Below are positions 1-8,788 of a DNA stretch of 64,000 nucleotides, one piece after another. A program made the position numbers and the translations under genes. Every line of letters starts with the position of its first letter. The stretch's first letter is position 1. Under the pieces are notes generated by a model. It was not told the DNA's origin. It did no database searches and saw nothing but the letters and a program-made list of their open reading frames with translations. The DNA lies in assembly GCA_037131735.1 (NCBI GenBank), contig JBAXQM010000012.1, positions 1 to 64,000 on the forward strand, given 5' to 3'. The DNA is from CAIUPE01 sp037131735. GTDB taxonomy: Bacteria > Pseudomonadota > Alphaproteobacteria > Rhizobiales > Beijerinckiaceae.

Positions 1-203
1 AACGGATCGACGATTTTGAAAAGCGAAATTTCCGCAAAACGTAGCGTACCTCTCATGCGTAGAGCGCCGCCCCACCCCTCTCCACGCTTTACAAAAATGC
101 AGACCATCGAATCGTATGAATTATGTCAGGTTGAGGGGCGAAAACGCATCTTGAGTCAGCGCATTCAAATTTTTTAAAAATCTAAATAAAAACACAGCCT
201 GCT

Positions 204-1079
204 CTATTTAACACCTTCGTTCTGATAGGCCTGCGCGCTTGCGAGAAATTTGTCAGCGATCTCATAACAAAAGGTCAGTTTATGTTCGTCGGCTTGCCAA
301 AAGGCATTCTCTTCACCGCAATGCTTGATGGTAACTGAAATTTCATTCGGGATTTTATAGGTGAGCTCGATATATTCTGCGATGTCTTCAATGATCCCCG
401 ACGCCTTCAGAAGCCCTTCGATTTTTACATAGTCCTTTTTAGGCTTTTCATATTTAACAGAGATCCGAGGTGAATGCGCACCTTCTTTCGTATGATAATG
501 TTTCTTGAGCGTCTTTTCCCAAGACAGTGACGTGCTCTCCCATTCATAGGCGCAGGCTTCCTGGCGCTCCTTTGGCATTTTGGCATTGTCCGCCGCATGC
601 TTGAATCCAACTGCATCTGCACCGACAAGCATACATACAACCGCATAGGCGCGCTGCTCGTCCATAGAATGCTCGTCCCATGCTACGGGCTCTGAAAACT
701 TCCCCTCTTCGAAATATTCATTTGCCACCGACACAATCATTTCATCGAGGATTGGATCAGGATCTTTGCTGATCATGGTGATATTCGCAAAAGAATCGAC
801 AGCATCTTCCTCTTTGCCAAGAACGGGAAGCTCGAATTCGGACACCAGCGCATGTCCGAATTCATGAAACATCGTATTTGAGACATTGCCAAGAAAATAC
901 AAAATTGCAGAACGTGGGCTTACTTTGCTTTTAGGCTGAATGTTCTCCAGCCAATAGCTTTCCGCCCTATCATATGTGCCCTGAAAAGGAGACGTGCTTG
1001 CCGCATCTTGAGCCATTGTGGGGCTATTATTGAATACGGTCAAAACAAAGAGAACAAAGCTTAAGAAAATAGAACGCAT
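204..1079 (-). CDS. Secreted DUF4344-type metallopeptidase-like protein
   Basis: A 291-residue protein counted from the ATG at 1079; a longer reading to 1151 only adds a segment upstream of the signal peptide. The N-terminus is a clear export signal (hydrophobic residues about 4-17, likely cleavage after TMA near residue 23). HEFGH at residues 72-76 is a zinc-metallopeptidase HExxH motif. The overall pattern matches the DUF4344 family of putative metallopeptidases, whose substrates are not known. It probably acts in the periplasm. It is transcribed toward the window edge and has no same-strand neighbour, so no operon context helps. Family call is from memory; the motif and signal are seen directly. 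Confidence 0.72.
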   Translation of the reverse strand: MRSIFLSFVLFVLTVFNNSPTMAQDAASTSPFQGTYDRAESYWLENIQPKSKVSPRSAILYFLGNVSNTMFHEFGHALVSEFELPVLGKEEDAVDSFANITMISKDPDPILDEMIVSVANEYFEEGKFSEPVAWDEHSMDEQRAYAVVCMLVGADAVGFKHAADNAKMPKERQEACAYEWESTSLSWEKTLKKHYHTKEGAHSPRISVKYEKPKKDYVKIEGLLKASGIIEDIAEYIELTYKIPNEISVTIKHCGEENAFWQADEHKLTFCYEIADKFLASAQAYQNEGVK

Positions 1080-1493
1080 GTTCAACAAAATCCCACAAAG
1101 CACTAACCAATTACTTAGACAAATAGTCCCTGAATTATGGGCACTTTGCAATCATTATATAGGTTTAAAAGCGAAACCCGCTTTCTTTGGGTTGAATTTG
1201 CCACCCAAGCCGAGGGGTAGCCCCCCCTATAGCTCATACCCGTCCTCGTGAGATTAAACCAAGATTTCCGATCGAGAAAAGTACAGGGTCATGCATGGCC
1301 GGGGCGTTTGAGGGGCCCTTACTCTAGATGAGCCCTCCGCCAATTCACATAATTTCATTGCAATAAAGGTGCTAGTCTTAGACAGTAACGCGTGTTGTGA
1401 ATCAAATTAACTTAGCTTGAAGAGGCACGCCGTAAGCCGATAACGCCTTCTTTTTGGTATGTGTAACGAAAGTAACTGAAGTATTGGAGTAAT
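1080..1493. other. Divergent intergenic region, no gene seen
   Basis: About 410 bases between the divergently transcribed DUF4344 and DUF4239 genes, so it should hold both promoters. It is A+T-rich near 1080-1180. I see no convincing small ORF with a ribosome binding site and no strong hairpin. Confidence 0.5.
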
Positions 1494-2291
1494 GTGATGT
1501 TGCATGCGTTAAAAAATCTACCTGAATATTTACTCTTTCCAGCCATCATCGGGCCGGTCTTTCTTATCATATTTCTATCAATGATTATTCCCAGAAGGCT
1601 AATGCTGTCCGCTGAGGAGACTAACTCGGAAGGATTTGATTCGTTTCTTGCCGTATCGGCCGCCATCGCGACTATGCTTATTTTCTCTCTCACAAGTGTT
1701 GATGCGACCTATAATGCATCATCAGACAATGTAAGTTTGGAAGCAGAGGCAATCTATTCCTTTGATAAAAATTTGGAACTTTATGGCACAGCCCATGCCA
1801 ATGACCTGCGGGCCATTTTGGTACACTATGCGGACCAGATTGTTAAAGACGAGTGGAAGGACATCCAGACAGGCAATGGCAATAAAGCGGTTGATGATAC
1901 CTATGAAGAGCTTGTGATGGCGGTAAAGACATTTGAACCCGCCTCCGCGAAACAAGAGATTATCTATCGTGAACTCGTGATGCTACTCCACGAGATTGAT
2001 CAACTTCGTTCGAAGCGGATATCAGCTGGTGAAGCATCTTTGCCCTCTCATTTTTGGACGATCCTGATTCTTCTATTTTCCGCGCTTCCAGCAATCGCGC
2101 TTCATCTTAAGGCGAGCTCGGAACGCCTTTTAACGACCTCGGTCATCGGATTTGTATTGGGAATTTTAACTTCGGCAATTTTGATTATTGACGGCCCTTT
2201 CATTGGCTCTCACGCAATCTCCCCGGAACCGATCGTCCACATTATTGACGTAATGCGTAAGGAAGTGCCGATTACGATGTTGGTTCAATAA
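1494..2291 (+). CDS. Bestrophin-like (DUF4239) membrane protein
   Basis: A 265-residue membrane protein. Two hydrophobic helices lie near residues 13-32 and 51-68, then a soluble middle section of about 115 residues, then two more helices near 187-205 and 211-235. This 2+2 layout and the length fit the DUF4239 bestrophin-like family, which is suspected but not shown to form anion channels. A GGAG at 1486-1489 precedes the adjoining GTG (1494) and ATG (1497); either may be the start. A DUF4424 gene follows 48 bases downstream on the same strand and could be cotranscribed. Confidence 0.65.
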   Translation: MMLHALKNLPEYLLFPAIIGPVFLIIFLSMIIPRRLMLSAEETNSEGFDSFLAVSAAIATMLIFSLTSVDATYNASSDNVSLEAEAIYSFDKNLELYGTAHANDLRAILVHYADQIVKDEWKDIQTGNGNKAVDDTYEELVMAVKTFEPASAKQEIIYRELVMLLHEIDQLRSKRISAGEASLPSHFWTILILLFSALPAIALHLKASSERLLTTSVIGFVLGILTSAILIIDGPFIGSHAISPEPIVHIIDVMRKEVPITMLVQ

Positions 2292-2339
2292 AGAGAAATA
2301 TAGTTTGCGTGTTCCAAATTTATTCAAAAAAGCGAGATC

Positions 2340-3500
2340 ATGCGAATTAACTTGCTGCCTATCATAATAATGCTGTCGGCCTTCGGACACCCGGTGCAAG
2401 CAAACGATTCAAGTTCGGAGCTTGCGGCGGGTGGTATAACCCTCATTAAGAACGAGACCATTAGTATTCAGCGTGAGGATCTTTTTCTTTCGCAATCAAT
2501 CATTCGCGTACGCTATGAAATGCAAAACGATACGGGAGAGCCCATCACGCTAAGAGTGGCCTTCCCGATGCCTGAGGTGCCGCATTGGACACCCGCAGGT
2601 CTTGATAGCTCATCGGGTGGCCACAACATATTGATTAGCCCCTGGAAGGGCTTAAATTTTATAAATTTCCGCGTGAGTGTCGATGGTAAGGAGGTCAAAC
2701 CGGACGTGGATGTCCGCGCCCTCCTGCCGAACGGCACGGATGTTACTGCGACTCTTCGTGACATCGGTGGGGACGAGCTCCTCTTGCGCCCCGGTCTTTT
2801 CGATAAGGATTATGCGCCCCAAAGCAACAGCGAACCGAGCGCTCTCAGCGCGGCGGCTATCGATCGGCTAAAAAAGATTGGTGCCCTCGTCGAGGAAGGC
2901 GGCGGCGAAATGTATAATCTCAAATGGAACACCACTGTAACGTTCCATTGGATGCAAACATTTCAAGCGGGAATTACTAAGGTTGAACACACTTATCGAC
3001 CCATCATCGGTAGCCAATTTATCTGGAACGACGCGTCAAACAGAATAAGGGGATCAGGAAATTTCGACGCGGAAGGTAATTCGACTACGGAGAGCGTCTA
3101 TTGCATTGATGACGTAACTCGAAATGCCATCTTAAAATTGAAAAAACATCAAGCCTTGGACGACCAATTGTTATCGGGCCACTCGCTCGCTTATATCGTT
3201 CAAACGGCTCGAAATTGGAAAGGGCCTATCAAAAATTTCCACCTTACAATTCAGGGCGGGTATGGTGAGGCTCGGGATACAGTTTCTAAGAATGTGGGGC
3301 GTGTTGAAGCCGATCAAGGAGACGCCACAGACGGTACCGTAGAAAAATTGGGAGCCGGTATGAATTCGGAAGGTACAAAAAAGCAAATTATATCACTTTG
3401 TACCGCACTCCCGATTAAGAAAACGGCGGCCCTACGTTTTGAAGCGACCGTGAGTGATTATGTGCCAAAGGAAGATTTACGCATTCTCTTCATCGAATAG
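2340..3500 (+). CDS. DUF4424 family secreted protein
   Basis: A 386-residue protein with a signal peptide (cleavage likely after VQA near residue 21). The mature N-terminus, with NDSSSELAAGG followed by a segment alternating beta-like stretches and the motif VAFPMPE, resembles DUF4424 proteins, a family of periplasmic or outer-surface proteins of unknown role. Cysteines are few (two late ones seen), so it is not a disulfide-rich protein. It lies 48 bases after the DUF4239 gene and may share its transcript. No catalytic motif is apparent and I do not assign a function. Confidence 0.65.
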   Translation: MRINLLPIIIMLSAFGHPVQANDSSSELAAGGITLIKNETISIQREDLFLSQSIIRVRYEMQNDTGEPITLRVAFPMPEVPHWTPAGLDSSSGGHNILISPWKGLNFINFRVSVDGKEVKPDVDVRALLPNGTDVTATLRDIGGDELLLRPGLFDKDYAPQSNSEPSALSAAAIDRLKKIGALVEEGGGEMYNLKWNTTVTFHWMQTFQAGITKVEHTYRPIIGSQFIWNDASNRIRGSGNFDAEGNSTTESVYCIDDVTRNAILKLKKHQALDDQLLSGHSLAYIVQTARNWKGPIKNFHLTIQGGYGEARDTVSKNVGRVEADQGDATDGTVEKLGAGMNSEGTKKQIISLCTALPIKKTAALRFEATVSDYVPKEDLRILFIE

Positions 3501-3900
3501 GCGCATGGTTTTTTAGTGCTCGGCTTTTGATAAAACATCAGCGCCCCCCGAAGATATGTTTTCATCGACACGTTTACGAGACCAGCCCGATCTTTAGTCT
3601 CCGCATTTTTATAACGGCTATAATGACAAAGAGTGCCGCCCTGATCAGGGCGCCCCCCATAATGGTTCTAAACAATATCCAAGCCATTACCATTGAGAGC
3701 GCAGCTACAACGATGTCTTAAAGAATTACTATGCCACCTGATGCGAAAGCGACCAGACTTCTTAAAAACGATATGACATCGGCAACGACCGATAAGGGTC
3801 TGAGGGGGAGGCTAGAGCCTTCGATGACCATAGCAGCGCGCATAAGTAAGTTGCGCTTGGCGGTAGGGAGCCGCCAAGCGCATTATCTTTATTAGTCTAT
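3501..3900. other. Intergenic region with a hairpin and a possible tiny membrane peptide
   Basis: Four hundred bases between convergent genes. A hairpin lies at 3852-3882. On the minus strand, an ATG at 3693 opens a 39-codon frame ending at 3574. It would encode one hydrophobic helix with a basic C-terminus, but it lacks a visible ribosome binding site. A plus-strand frame at 3527-3721 looks like chance. Nothing else is seen. Confidence 0.4.
3852..3882 (-). terminator. Hairpin downstream of the PDZ/Asp-rich gene
   Basis: A perfect 12-base-pair stem (TGCGCTTGGCGG pairing with CCGCCAAGCGCA) with a 7-base loop lies 18 bases past the stop of the minus-strand gene at 3901. The run after the stem is only moderately T-rich on either strand (TTATCTTTATTA on the plus side, ACTTACTTATG on the minus side), so it could end transcription from both directions, inefficiently. 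Confidence 0.55.
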
Positions 3901-4800
3901 TTATTCTTCGGAGTCATCGACGCCATCGCCATCGTCGTCCGAGTCATGTTGGTCGTCGACGCCATCATTGTCATCGTCGTCGTCATGGTCGTCGTCGACA
4001 CCGTCACCGTCCGAATCCCATTCATCAGCATCATCAACGCCGTCATCATCATCGTCGAGATCGTCCTGATCAGGAATGCCGTCATTGTCGTCATCATTAT
4101 CGATTTGATCGTCGATACCATCGCCGTCGGAATCGACTTCATCGATACCATCACCATTAGCGTCGGCATCATAATCATCATCAATACCGTCACCGTCTTG
4201 ATCATGCGTCATTCGATGATTGAATTTGCTCGAGCCAATCGTTGAACCAATTCGGGTCCATGACATCGAATAGGACTGATTGAGATACCCAGAGTGGCGA
4301 TTGTAGTAATCGCCGTAGCTAAAGCCATAACCGCTCGACCAGGTTGTCCATCGTCCAACGCCGGCCAAATCAAGAGCCAGAGTGAAGATGTCATAAGCGA
4401 TTTTTGGCTCCGCGTATGATTTCTTTCCGCCTCTAAAATACATCACTTTTGCTTGCGGCCGATTATTCTTTGCCCAGTAAGCGAGGATCTCATCCATCTC
4501 AATCGGCGACTTGAAATGCATCCCGTGGACCTGCTCGATGACATCGCCCGGCATAAATCCATTTGTGGCAGCTATTCCATTCGGCTCAACCGAAAGGACC
4601 ACGACGCCGTGTTTGATATTCTTTTCAAGATTAAAGGTCGCTTGGGTAACTTTGTTGATCGGCATCACAACCGCACGAAGGCCTCTCGAGACATAGGGCT
4701 TCGGCAAATTTGGCAAATCACCCGCATAAGCAAAATTAGGTGCTAAAGAATGCAGGAAAAATGAAAATGCCACAAAAAATCGATAGACGATAAGCCTCAT
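3901..4800 (-). CDS. Secreted PDZ protein with Asp-rich calcium-repeat tail
   Basis: A 299-residue protein with a signal peptide ending at AYA (residue 26). Residues about 62-125 read as a PDZ-like domain: VVVLSVEPNGIAA then FMPGDVIEQVHG, the usual carboxylate-loop and strand pattern. After a Tyr/Ser-rich linker (150-195), residues 200-299 consist almost wholly of Asp, Gly, Asn and hydrophobic residues in repeats of the DxDGDGxDD kind, as in thrombospondin type 3 and dockerin-like calcium-binding repeats. The tail very likely binds Ca2+ and is strongly acidic. The codons form a GAT/GAC/GTC low-complexity tract prone to length change. Role unknown; a calcium-dependent periplasmic or surface scaffold is my inference. 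Confidence 0.72.
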   Translation of the reverse strand: MRLIVYRFFVAFSFFLHSLAPNFAYAGDLPNLPKPYVSRGLRAVVMPINKVTQATFNLEKNIKHGVVVLSVEPNGIAATNGFMPGDVIEQVHGMHFKSPIEMDEILAYWAKNNRPQAKVMYFRGGKKSYAEPKIAYDIFTLALDLAGVGRWTTWSSGYGFSYGDYYNRHSGYLNQSYSMSWTRIGSTIGSSKFNHRMTHDQDGDGIDDDYDADANGDGIDEVDSDGDGIDDQIDNDDDNDGIPDQDDLDDDDDGVDDADEWDSDGDGVDDDHDDDDDNDGVDDQHDSDDDGDGVDDSEE

Positions 4801-5121
4801 TACGCAACTCCATTACAAACACAAACTACGAACATATTTCACATAATATTTTCGATGATCTTCGGTGAGGCTGATTTTGTCAACTCCGGCGCCTGGGCCT
4901 TTCTTCTAAATATTGCTTCAAAGAGACAGCAAGAAAAGTTGATTTGAAATCATTGGCTTGTCGAGTTTTGTCCGCTTTGATTTGTGTGCGCTTGTCCAAT
5001 GTGGCAGTTAACTCAATAAAAACAGATTCATCTAATATAGTGCGTCGTGAATAACATAAATCTAATGTTGAATTGTCGCCAAGGGCTGACCTGGTTGTTG
5101 GGGTGATTGTTGCTCAACGAT
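4801..5121. other. Intergenic region, no gene seen
   Basis: About 320 A+T-rich bases between two minus-strand genes. It should carry the promoter of the PDZ gene. No ORF or strong hairpin is recognised. Confidence 0.45.
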
Positions 5122-5655
5122 TTAGTGGCACCCTTTGAGCATATCGGTCGCGCCAAACTTTATTATATTGGTCCTGTCAGATAAAATCTTTTCGCAAGAT
5201 GAGCCAACCGCCTGCCAATCATCGCTTTCATCTCCCAATTTCTCAGGACTTAATGGACCCGTTAGGATTGAACCCAGCAACATGATCTTTTTTGCTGGCC
5301 AACAATAGCCGCCCTTCTCACAATAAAGGCTCTCTTGTGGACGATACTGTGTAATAAAGGACAGGATATCACCCCTCGCTCGCCTTGCATTTGAATCTTC
5401 ATTGGCTTTTATCGGTTCAAGCACAGCCCCAACGCCATATCGTATGGCTTTGGCGTGGCATTTTTTGTTTGCCCACCAATAATTATCGTCATGTTTCATG
5501 GCTTGCCTGCACTGATTAAAGGACAAGGCGCTTGGCTGCATCCTGATCCACGGGACAATCGCATTGGCCTCTGACGCTTTTGAAAAGGGTAGATACGCAA
5601 ATAGAAATGCGAGCAGAGAGAACGCCGCTAACACGAGTTTGGATTGATTTTTCAT
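5122..5655 (-). CDS. Secreted cysteine-containing protein of unknown family
   Basis: A 177-residue protein with a classical signal peptide (Lys at 3 and 6, hydrophobic core about 8-22, likely cleavage after SKA near residue 27). The mature part has six cysteines, which suggests disulfide bonding in the periplasm. A GGA eight bases before the ATG supports the start. I do not recognise the family. It is divergent from the HdeA-like gene and both are small exported proteins, but no functional link can be shown. Confidence 0.6.
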   Translation of the reverse strand: MKNQSKLVLAAFSLLAFLFAYLPFSKASEANAIVPWIRMQPSALSFNQCRQAMKHDDNYWWANKKCHAKAIRYGVGAVLEPIKANEDSNARRARGDILSFITQYRPQESLYCEKGGYCWPAKKIMLLGSILTGPLSPEKLGDESDDWQAVGSSCEKILSDRTNIIKFGATDMLKGCH

Positions 5656-5978
5656 TTAAATATCCGGAATTTTGGCTTGATTGGCCGGCGTTCATCGGAG
5701 CTTATAAATGGCAAATTCAAAATAATACATATTCATATGGCCTTGAACAGAACGTCGAAGTCAGGGTCATTTGAGGTAACTTAATCTTCTATAAATGGGC
5801 GGAAACATAAATCGGGCAAGGCTAAAATGCTCCGCCGCTGACTGTCCTTCACTTTCGATAGGGCAATTCTTATGGAGCACCGCACGGCATTATAGGGGGT
5901 ATGGAGCATTTATTTATTGATTAGGTCTTTTTTCATGGTACCAATTAGATGTTTTTTGTTTGTGGAGCTTGTGTACCG
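5656..5978. other. Divergent intergenic region
   Basis: About 320 A+T-rich bases between two divergent exported-protein genes. It should contain both promoters. No further gene is supported. Confidence 0.4.
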
Positions 5979-6308
5979 ATGAATTTGACAGTGAATGTGC
6001 TTCCTCGTTTTTCCAAATTGGCCATCGTCCTCGGGCTATCTCTTGGCTGCTTATTACCTTTAACCGCGAAGGCGAATGTACTCGATATCTCTGCTGTTAA
6101 ATGTGCCGATTTGCAGAAGTATAATGCCAATCAATTGCTTTATATTCTCGTCTGGGCGGACGGATTTATTGGTGGCAAGGCCGATGATACGACATTCGAT
6201 CTGGATCGGTTTGAGAAAAATTCAAACAAGGCAAAAGAACTTTGTAATGCAGCAAATCAGGACACGGGATTGCTGACCATTATTAAGCAAGCAGAAGCCT
6301 CTAATTGA
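5979..6308 (+). CDS. HdeA-like small periplasmic protein
   Basis: A 109-residue protein from the ATG at 5979 (an in-frame ATG at 5949 would add ten residues; neither has a strong Shine-Dalgarno at ideal spacing). It has a signal peptide ending near AKA. The mature domain of about 75 residues starts with a Cys-containing segment (SAVKCADL), has a LYILVWADGFIGG helix and a second Cys late (ELCNAA). The two-cysteine, all-helical layout with a WxDG segment is typical of alphaproteobacterial HdeA/HdeB-like proteins, related to acid-stress periplasmic chaperones. Followed by a strong terminator, so it is probably monocistronic. Confidence 0.62.
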   Translation: MNLTVNVLPRFSKLAIVLGLSLGCLLPLTAKANVLDISAVKCADLQKYNANQLLYILVWADGFIGGKADDTTFDLDRFEKNSNKAKELCNAANQDTGLLTIIKQAEASN

Positions 6309-6359
6309 TTATCTTTAAACAGATTGTATGAGATATTTTATTTCTCAAGATATCAACGA

Positions 6360-6400
6360 TTAGGCTCCGACAATTTGTAAATTGTCGGAGCCTAACTTTT
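6360..6400 (+). terminator. Strong intrinsic terminator
   Basis: A perfect 17-base-pair inverted repeat (left arm 6360-6376, right arm 6379-6395) with only two unpaired central bases, followed by CTTTTT. It sits 52 bases after the stop of the HdeA-like gene and should end its transcript. Confidence 0.85.
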
Positions 6401-6886
6401 TCGCTATCGTAAACATGGCAAAAGCGAGAATGAGATGCTTGTGATTTGTTACAAGAAAAAAATCCGATCTTTATATGTCGGGTTTCAGAAGATTTTTAAA
6501 CAAGCGAATAAATATTGAGCATTATTCAGCGTCAGTAGAGACCACTCGATCTGTTATAGCGTACAAATCACTGGATATCGCGAGTGTAAGACATTCCCCA
6601 ACTCGGCAATACCAATCAAAGCGCCCCCCGGGATTGGTAAAGCAACTCACTCAAGCATAATGATATTATTCCAACACTCCAATAAAATTAACGATACGCA
6701 TTTAATTGAAAGCTTTGTACCAACGCCGTTCCTAAACTGCGGCTCACTTACTCATCTATATTGATGTTTTATATAATTTATCCGGCCAACCTATCGACGG
6801 AACAACCCATTTCGTAAATTGCATTGTCGCCATTCTATTTTTATGATGAGTGGCTGATAGTTTACGCCTGCCCATTTATAGTCTGG
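6401..6886. other. Intergenic region, no convincing gene
   Basis: About 490 A+T-rich bases after the terminator, before the convergent cysNC. A 61-codon frame at 6475-6660 has no ribosome binding site and a composition unlike a protein, so I do not call it. Confidence 0.4.
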
Positions 6887-8788
6887 TTACATGATCATCT
6901 TCATGATTGCTTTGACGCAGTTATCTATTGTCATGATTTCGGTCTTCAAAGTTAAGTCGGCATTGGAGGGTGGTTCGTATGAACTATCAATACCCGTCAT
7001 TTTGGGAACTAATTGCTCACGTGCCATCTTGTATAGGTTTTTTGGGTCTCTTTGCTCACAAATCTCAATGGGCGTATCAATGAAGACTTGAGAAAAATGA
7101 TCATCACCGATGAGTTCTCTTGCCAATTGACGTTCTGCTTCAAAGGGACTGATAAATGCTACGAGCACTATTAAGCCGGCGTCCATCATCATTTTTGCCA
7201 CTTCAGCAGCCCTTCGAATATTTTCAATGCGATCGATATCCGTGAAACCCAGATCTTTATTAAGACCTCGCCTAAAATTATCGCCGTCGAGAATATATGT
7301 ATGTTTGCCCTGAGCGTTGAGTTCTGCTTCCAATGCGTTGGCTATGGTCGATTTTCCAGAACCTGAGAGCCCCGTAAACCAAACAACCTGCCCTTTATGA
7401 TTTTTAAGGCGCTCTCGATCTTCACGGGTTACGCTTAAATCTTGCTTCGTTAGGTTTCGAGATCGCATAACACTCGTATTGATCATGCCACCACCGAGTG
7501 TAGATTTTGAGAATTTATCAACAATAATAAAGCCCCCGAAACTCTTCATGTTCCTATAAGGCTCAAAGGCGATAGGCCTATTCAAAGAAAGAGTGACAGC
7601 AGCAATGTCATTGATCACAAGATCGTTGCAGGGCTCTTCTGACTGTGTGTTTACGTCAATTCTATATTTTATAGATGTTATTCTAACTTCGGCCCACTGA
7701 TTGGATAGTTTAATATGATATGTTCTGCCGATCATACACGGCTTTTCATCCATCCATACTAAAGTTGCCTCGAAGTGCTCGCTTGTTTCGACGGGATTAT
7801 CGGCCATAGTTAGGATGTCGCCATTAGAGACATCAACGTCGCGGTCCAGAAATACAGTTATAGCCTCGGGCGAAAACGCTGAAGTGCTATGGCCCTCCAC
7901 CGTTATAATATCGGAAACCGATGCTTCTTGTCCCGAGGAGGTTATGCGAATAGTATCACCAATACGGAGCATTCCCGATATTAAATTTCCACAAAGCCCT
8001 CTCAATTCTGATTTGGGCCGGTTTACAAATTGAACCGGAAAAATCGTTTTACCGCTTTCGTTTCGTGCGATTTCGATTGTTTCAAGACGCTCCAAAAGCG
8101 TTTGTCCCTGATACCAGGTGATGTTCTCGGACCTCTTATTGATGTTATCGCCTTTAAGTGCCGATAGCGGAATCGGTGTCACAGTTGAGAAGCCGAGTGA
8201 CTTCCCTAGTAGGCTAAAGGCAGATACGATTGCTTCAAAGATATTCTCTGAATAATTTACGAGATCCATTTTATTTATAGCGAGTATGACATGTTTTATG
8301 CCGACAAGGGATATGAGGTGGGCATGTCGTCGCGTTTGCGTAAGAATGCCCTTACGCGCGTCAATCAAAATTATCGCTGCGTCGGCAGTCGAGGCGCCCG
8401 TAAACATATTGCGTGAATATTGTTCATGACCGGGCGCGTCAGCGGCGATAAATTTACGGGTCGGAGTAGAAAAAAAGCGATAGGCGACGTCGATCGTAAT
8501 GCCCTGTTCTCGTTCCGCTATCAGCCCATCTACAAGTAAGGAAAAGTCGATATCTGCACCTTGCGTACCATGTTGCTTTGAATCTGCTTCAAGGGCCGCT
8601 ATCTGATCAGCAAAAACTTGCTTTGAATCCCATAGTAATCTTCCAATGAGCGTGCTCTTCCCGTCATCAACACTGCCGCATATTATGAACCGCAATAGAT
8701 CTTTGGTGGCCTGCGCAGCCAGCCAATCGCCCACTTTGTCTTTTTTTTCAGAGGATGCCGTCGAATGATGTCTTTGAAAAAATGTCAT
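6887..8788 (-). CDS. cysNC: Bifunctional sulfate adenylyltransferase large subunit / APS kinase
   Basis: A 633-residue fusion. The N-terminal GTPase has the P-loop GSVDDGKSTLIGRLL (about residue 37), DAPGHEQY and NKMD motifs and EF-Tu-like beta domains; this is the CysN subunit, which drives ATP + sulfate to APS by GTP hydrolysis. From about residue 460 the APS kinase domain begins, with a second P-loop GLSGSGKST and LDGDNFRRGLN; it makes PAPS. The layout equals that of rhizobial NodQ/CysNC. Its ATG overlaps the cysD stop (TGATG), implying translational coupling. APS kinase makes PAPS available to a sulfotransferase, and one lies just upstream. Confidence 0.93.
   Translation of the reverse strand: MTFFQRHHSTASSEKKDKVGDWLAAQATKDLLRFIICGSVDDGKSTLIGRLLWDSKQVFADQIAALEADSKQHGTQGADIDFSLLVDGLIAEREQGITIDVAYRFFSTPTRKFIAADAPGHEQYSRNMFTGASTADAAIILIDARKGILTQTRRHAHLISLVGIKHVILAINKMDLVNYSENIFEAIVSAFSLLGKSLGFSTVTPIPLSALKGDNINKRSENITWYQGQTLLERLETIEIARNESGKTIFPVQFVNRPKSELRGLCGNLISGMLRIGDTIRITSSGQEASVSDIITVEGHSTSAFSPEAITVFLDRDVDVSNGDILTMADNPVETSEHFEATLVWMDEKPCMIGRTYHIKLSNQWAEVRITSIKYRIDVNTQSEEPCNDLVINDIAAVTLSLNRPIAFEPYRNMKSFGGFIIVDKFSKSTLGGGMINTSVMRSRNLTKQDLSVTREDRERLKNHKGQVVWFTGLSGSGKSTIANALEAELNAQGKHTYILDGDNFRRGLNKDLGFTDIDRIENIRRAAEVAKMMMDAGLIVLVAFISPFEAERQLARELIGDDHFSQVFIDTPIEICEQRDPKNLYKMAREQLVPKMTGIDSSYEPPSNADLTLKTEIMTIDNCVKAIMKMIM

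Noticed and set aside
3527..3721. 64-codon plus-strand frame between DUF4424 and the PDZ gene
   Set aside because: No ribosome binding site, and the opposite strand shows the hydrophobic reading. The minus-strand 39-codon peptide (3574-3693) is also too weak to call.
6475..6660. 61-codon frame after the terminator
   Set aside because: No start signal, no recognisable domain, in an A+T-rich gap.
7815..8033. Antisense frame over cysNC and other frames in this span
   Set aside because: Typical shadow with no ribosome binding site; the cysNC reading is unambiguous.
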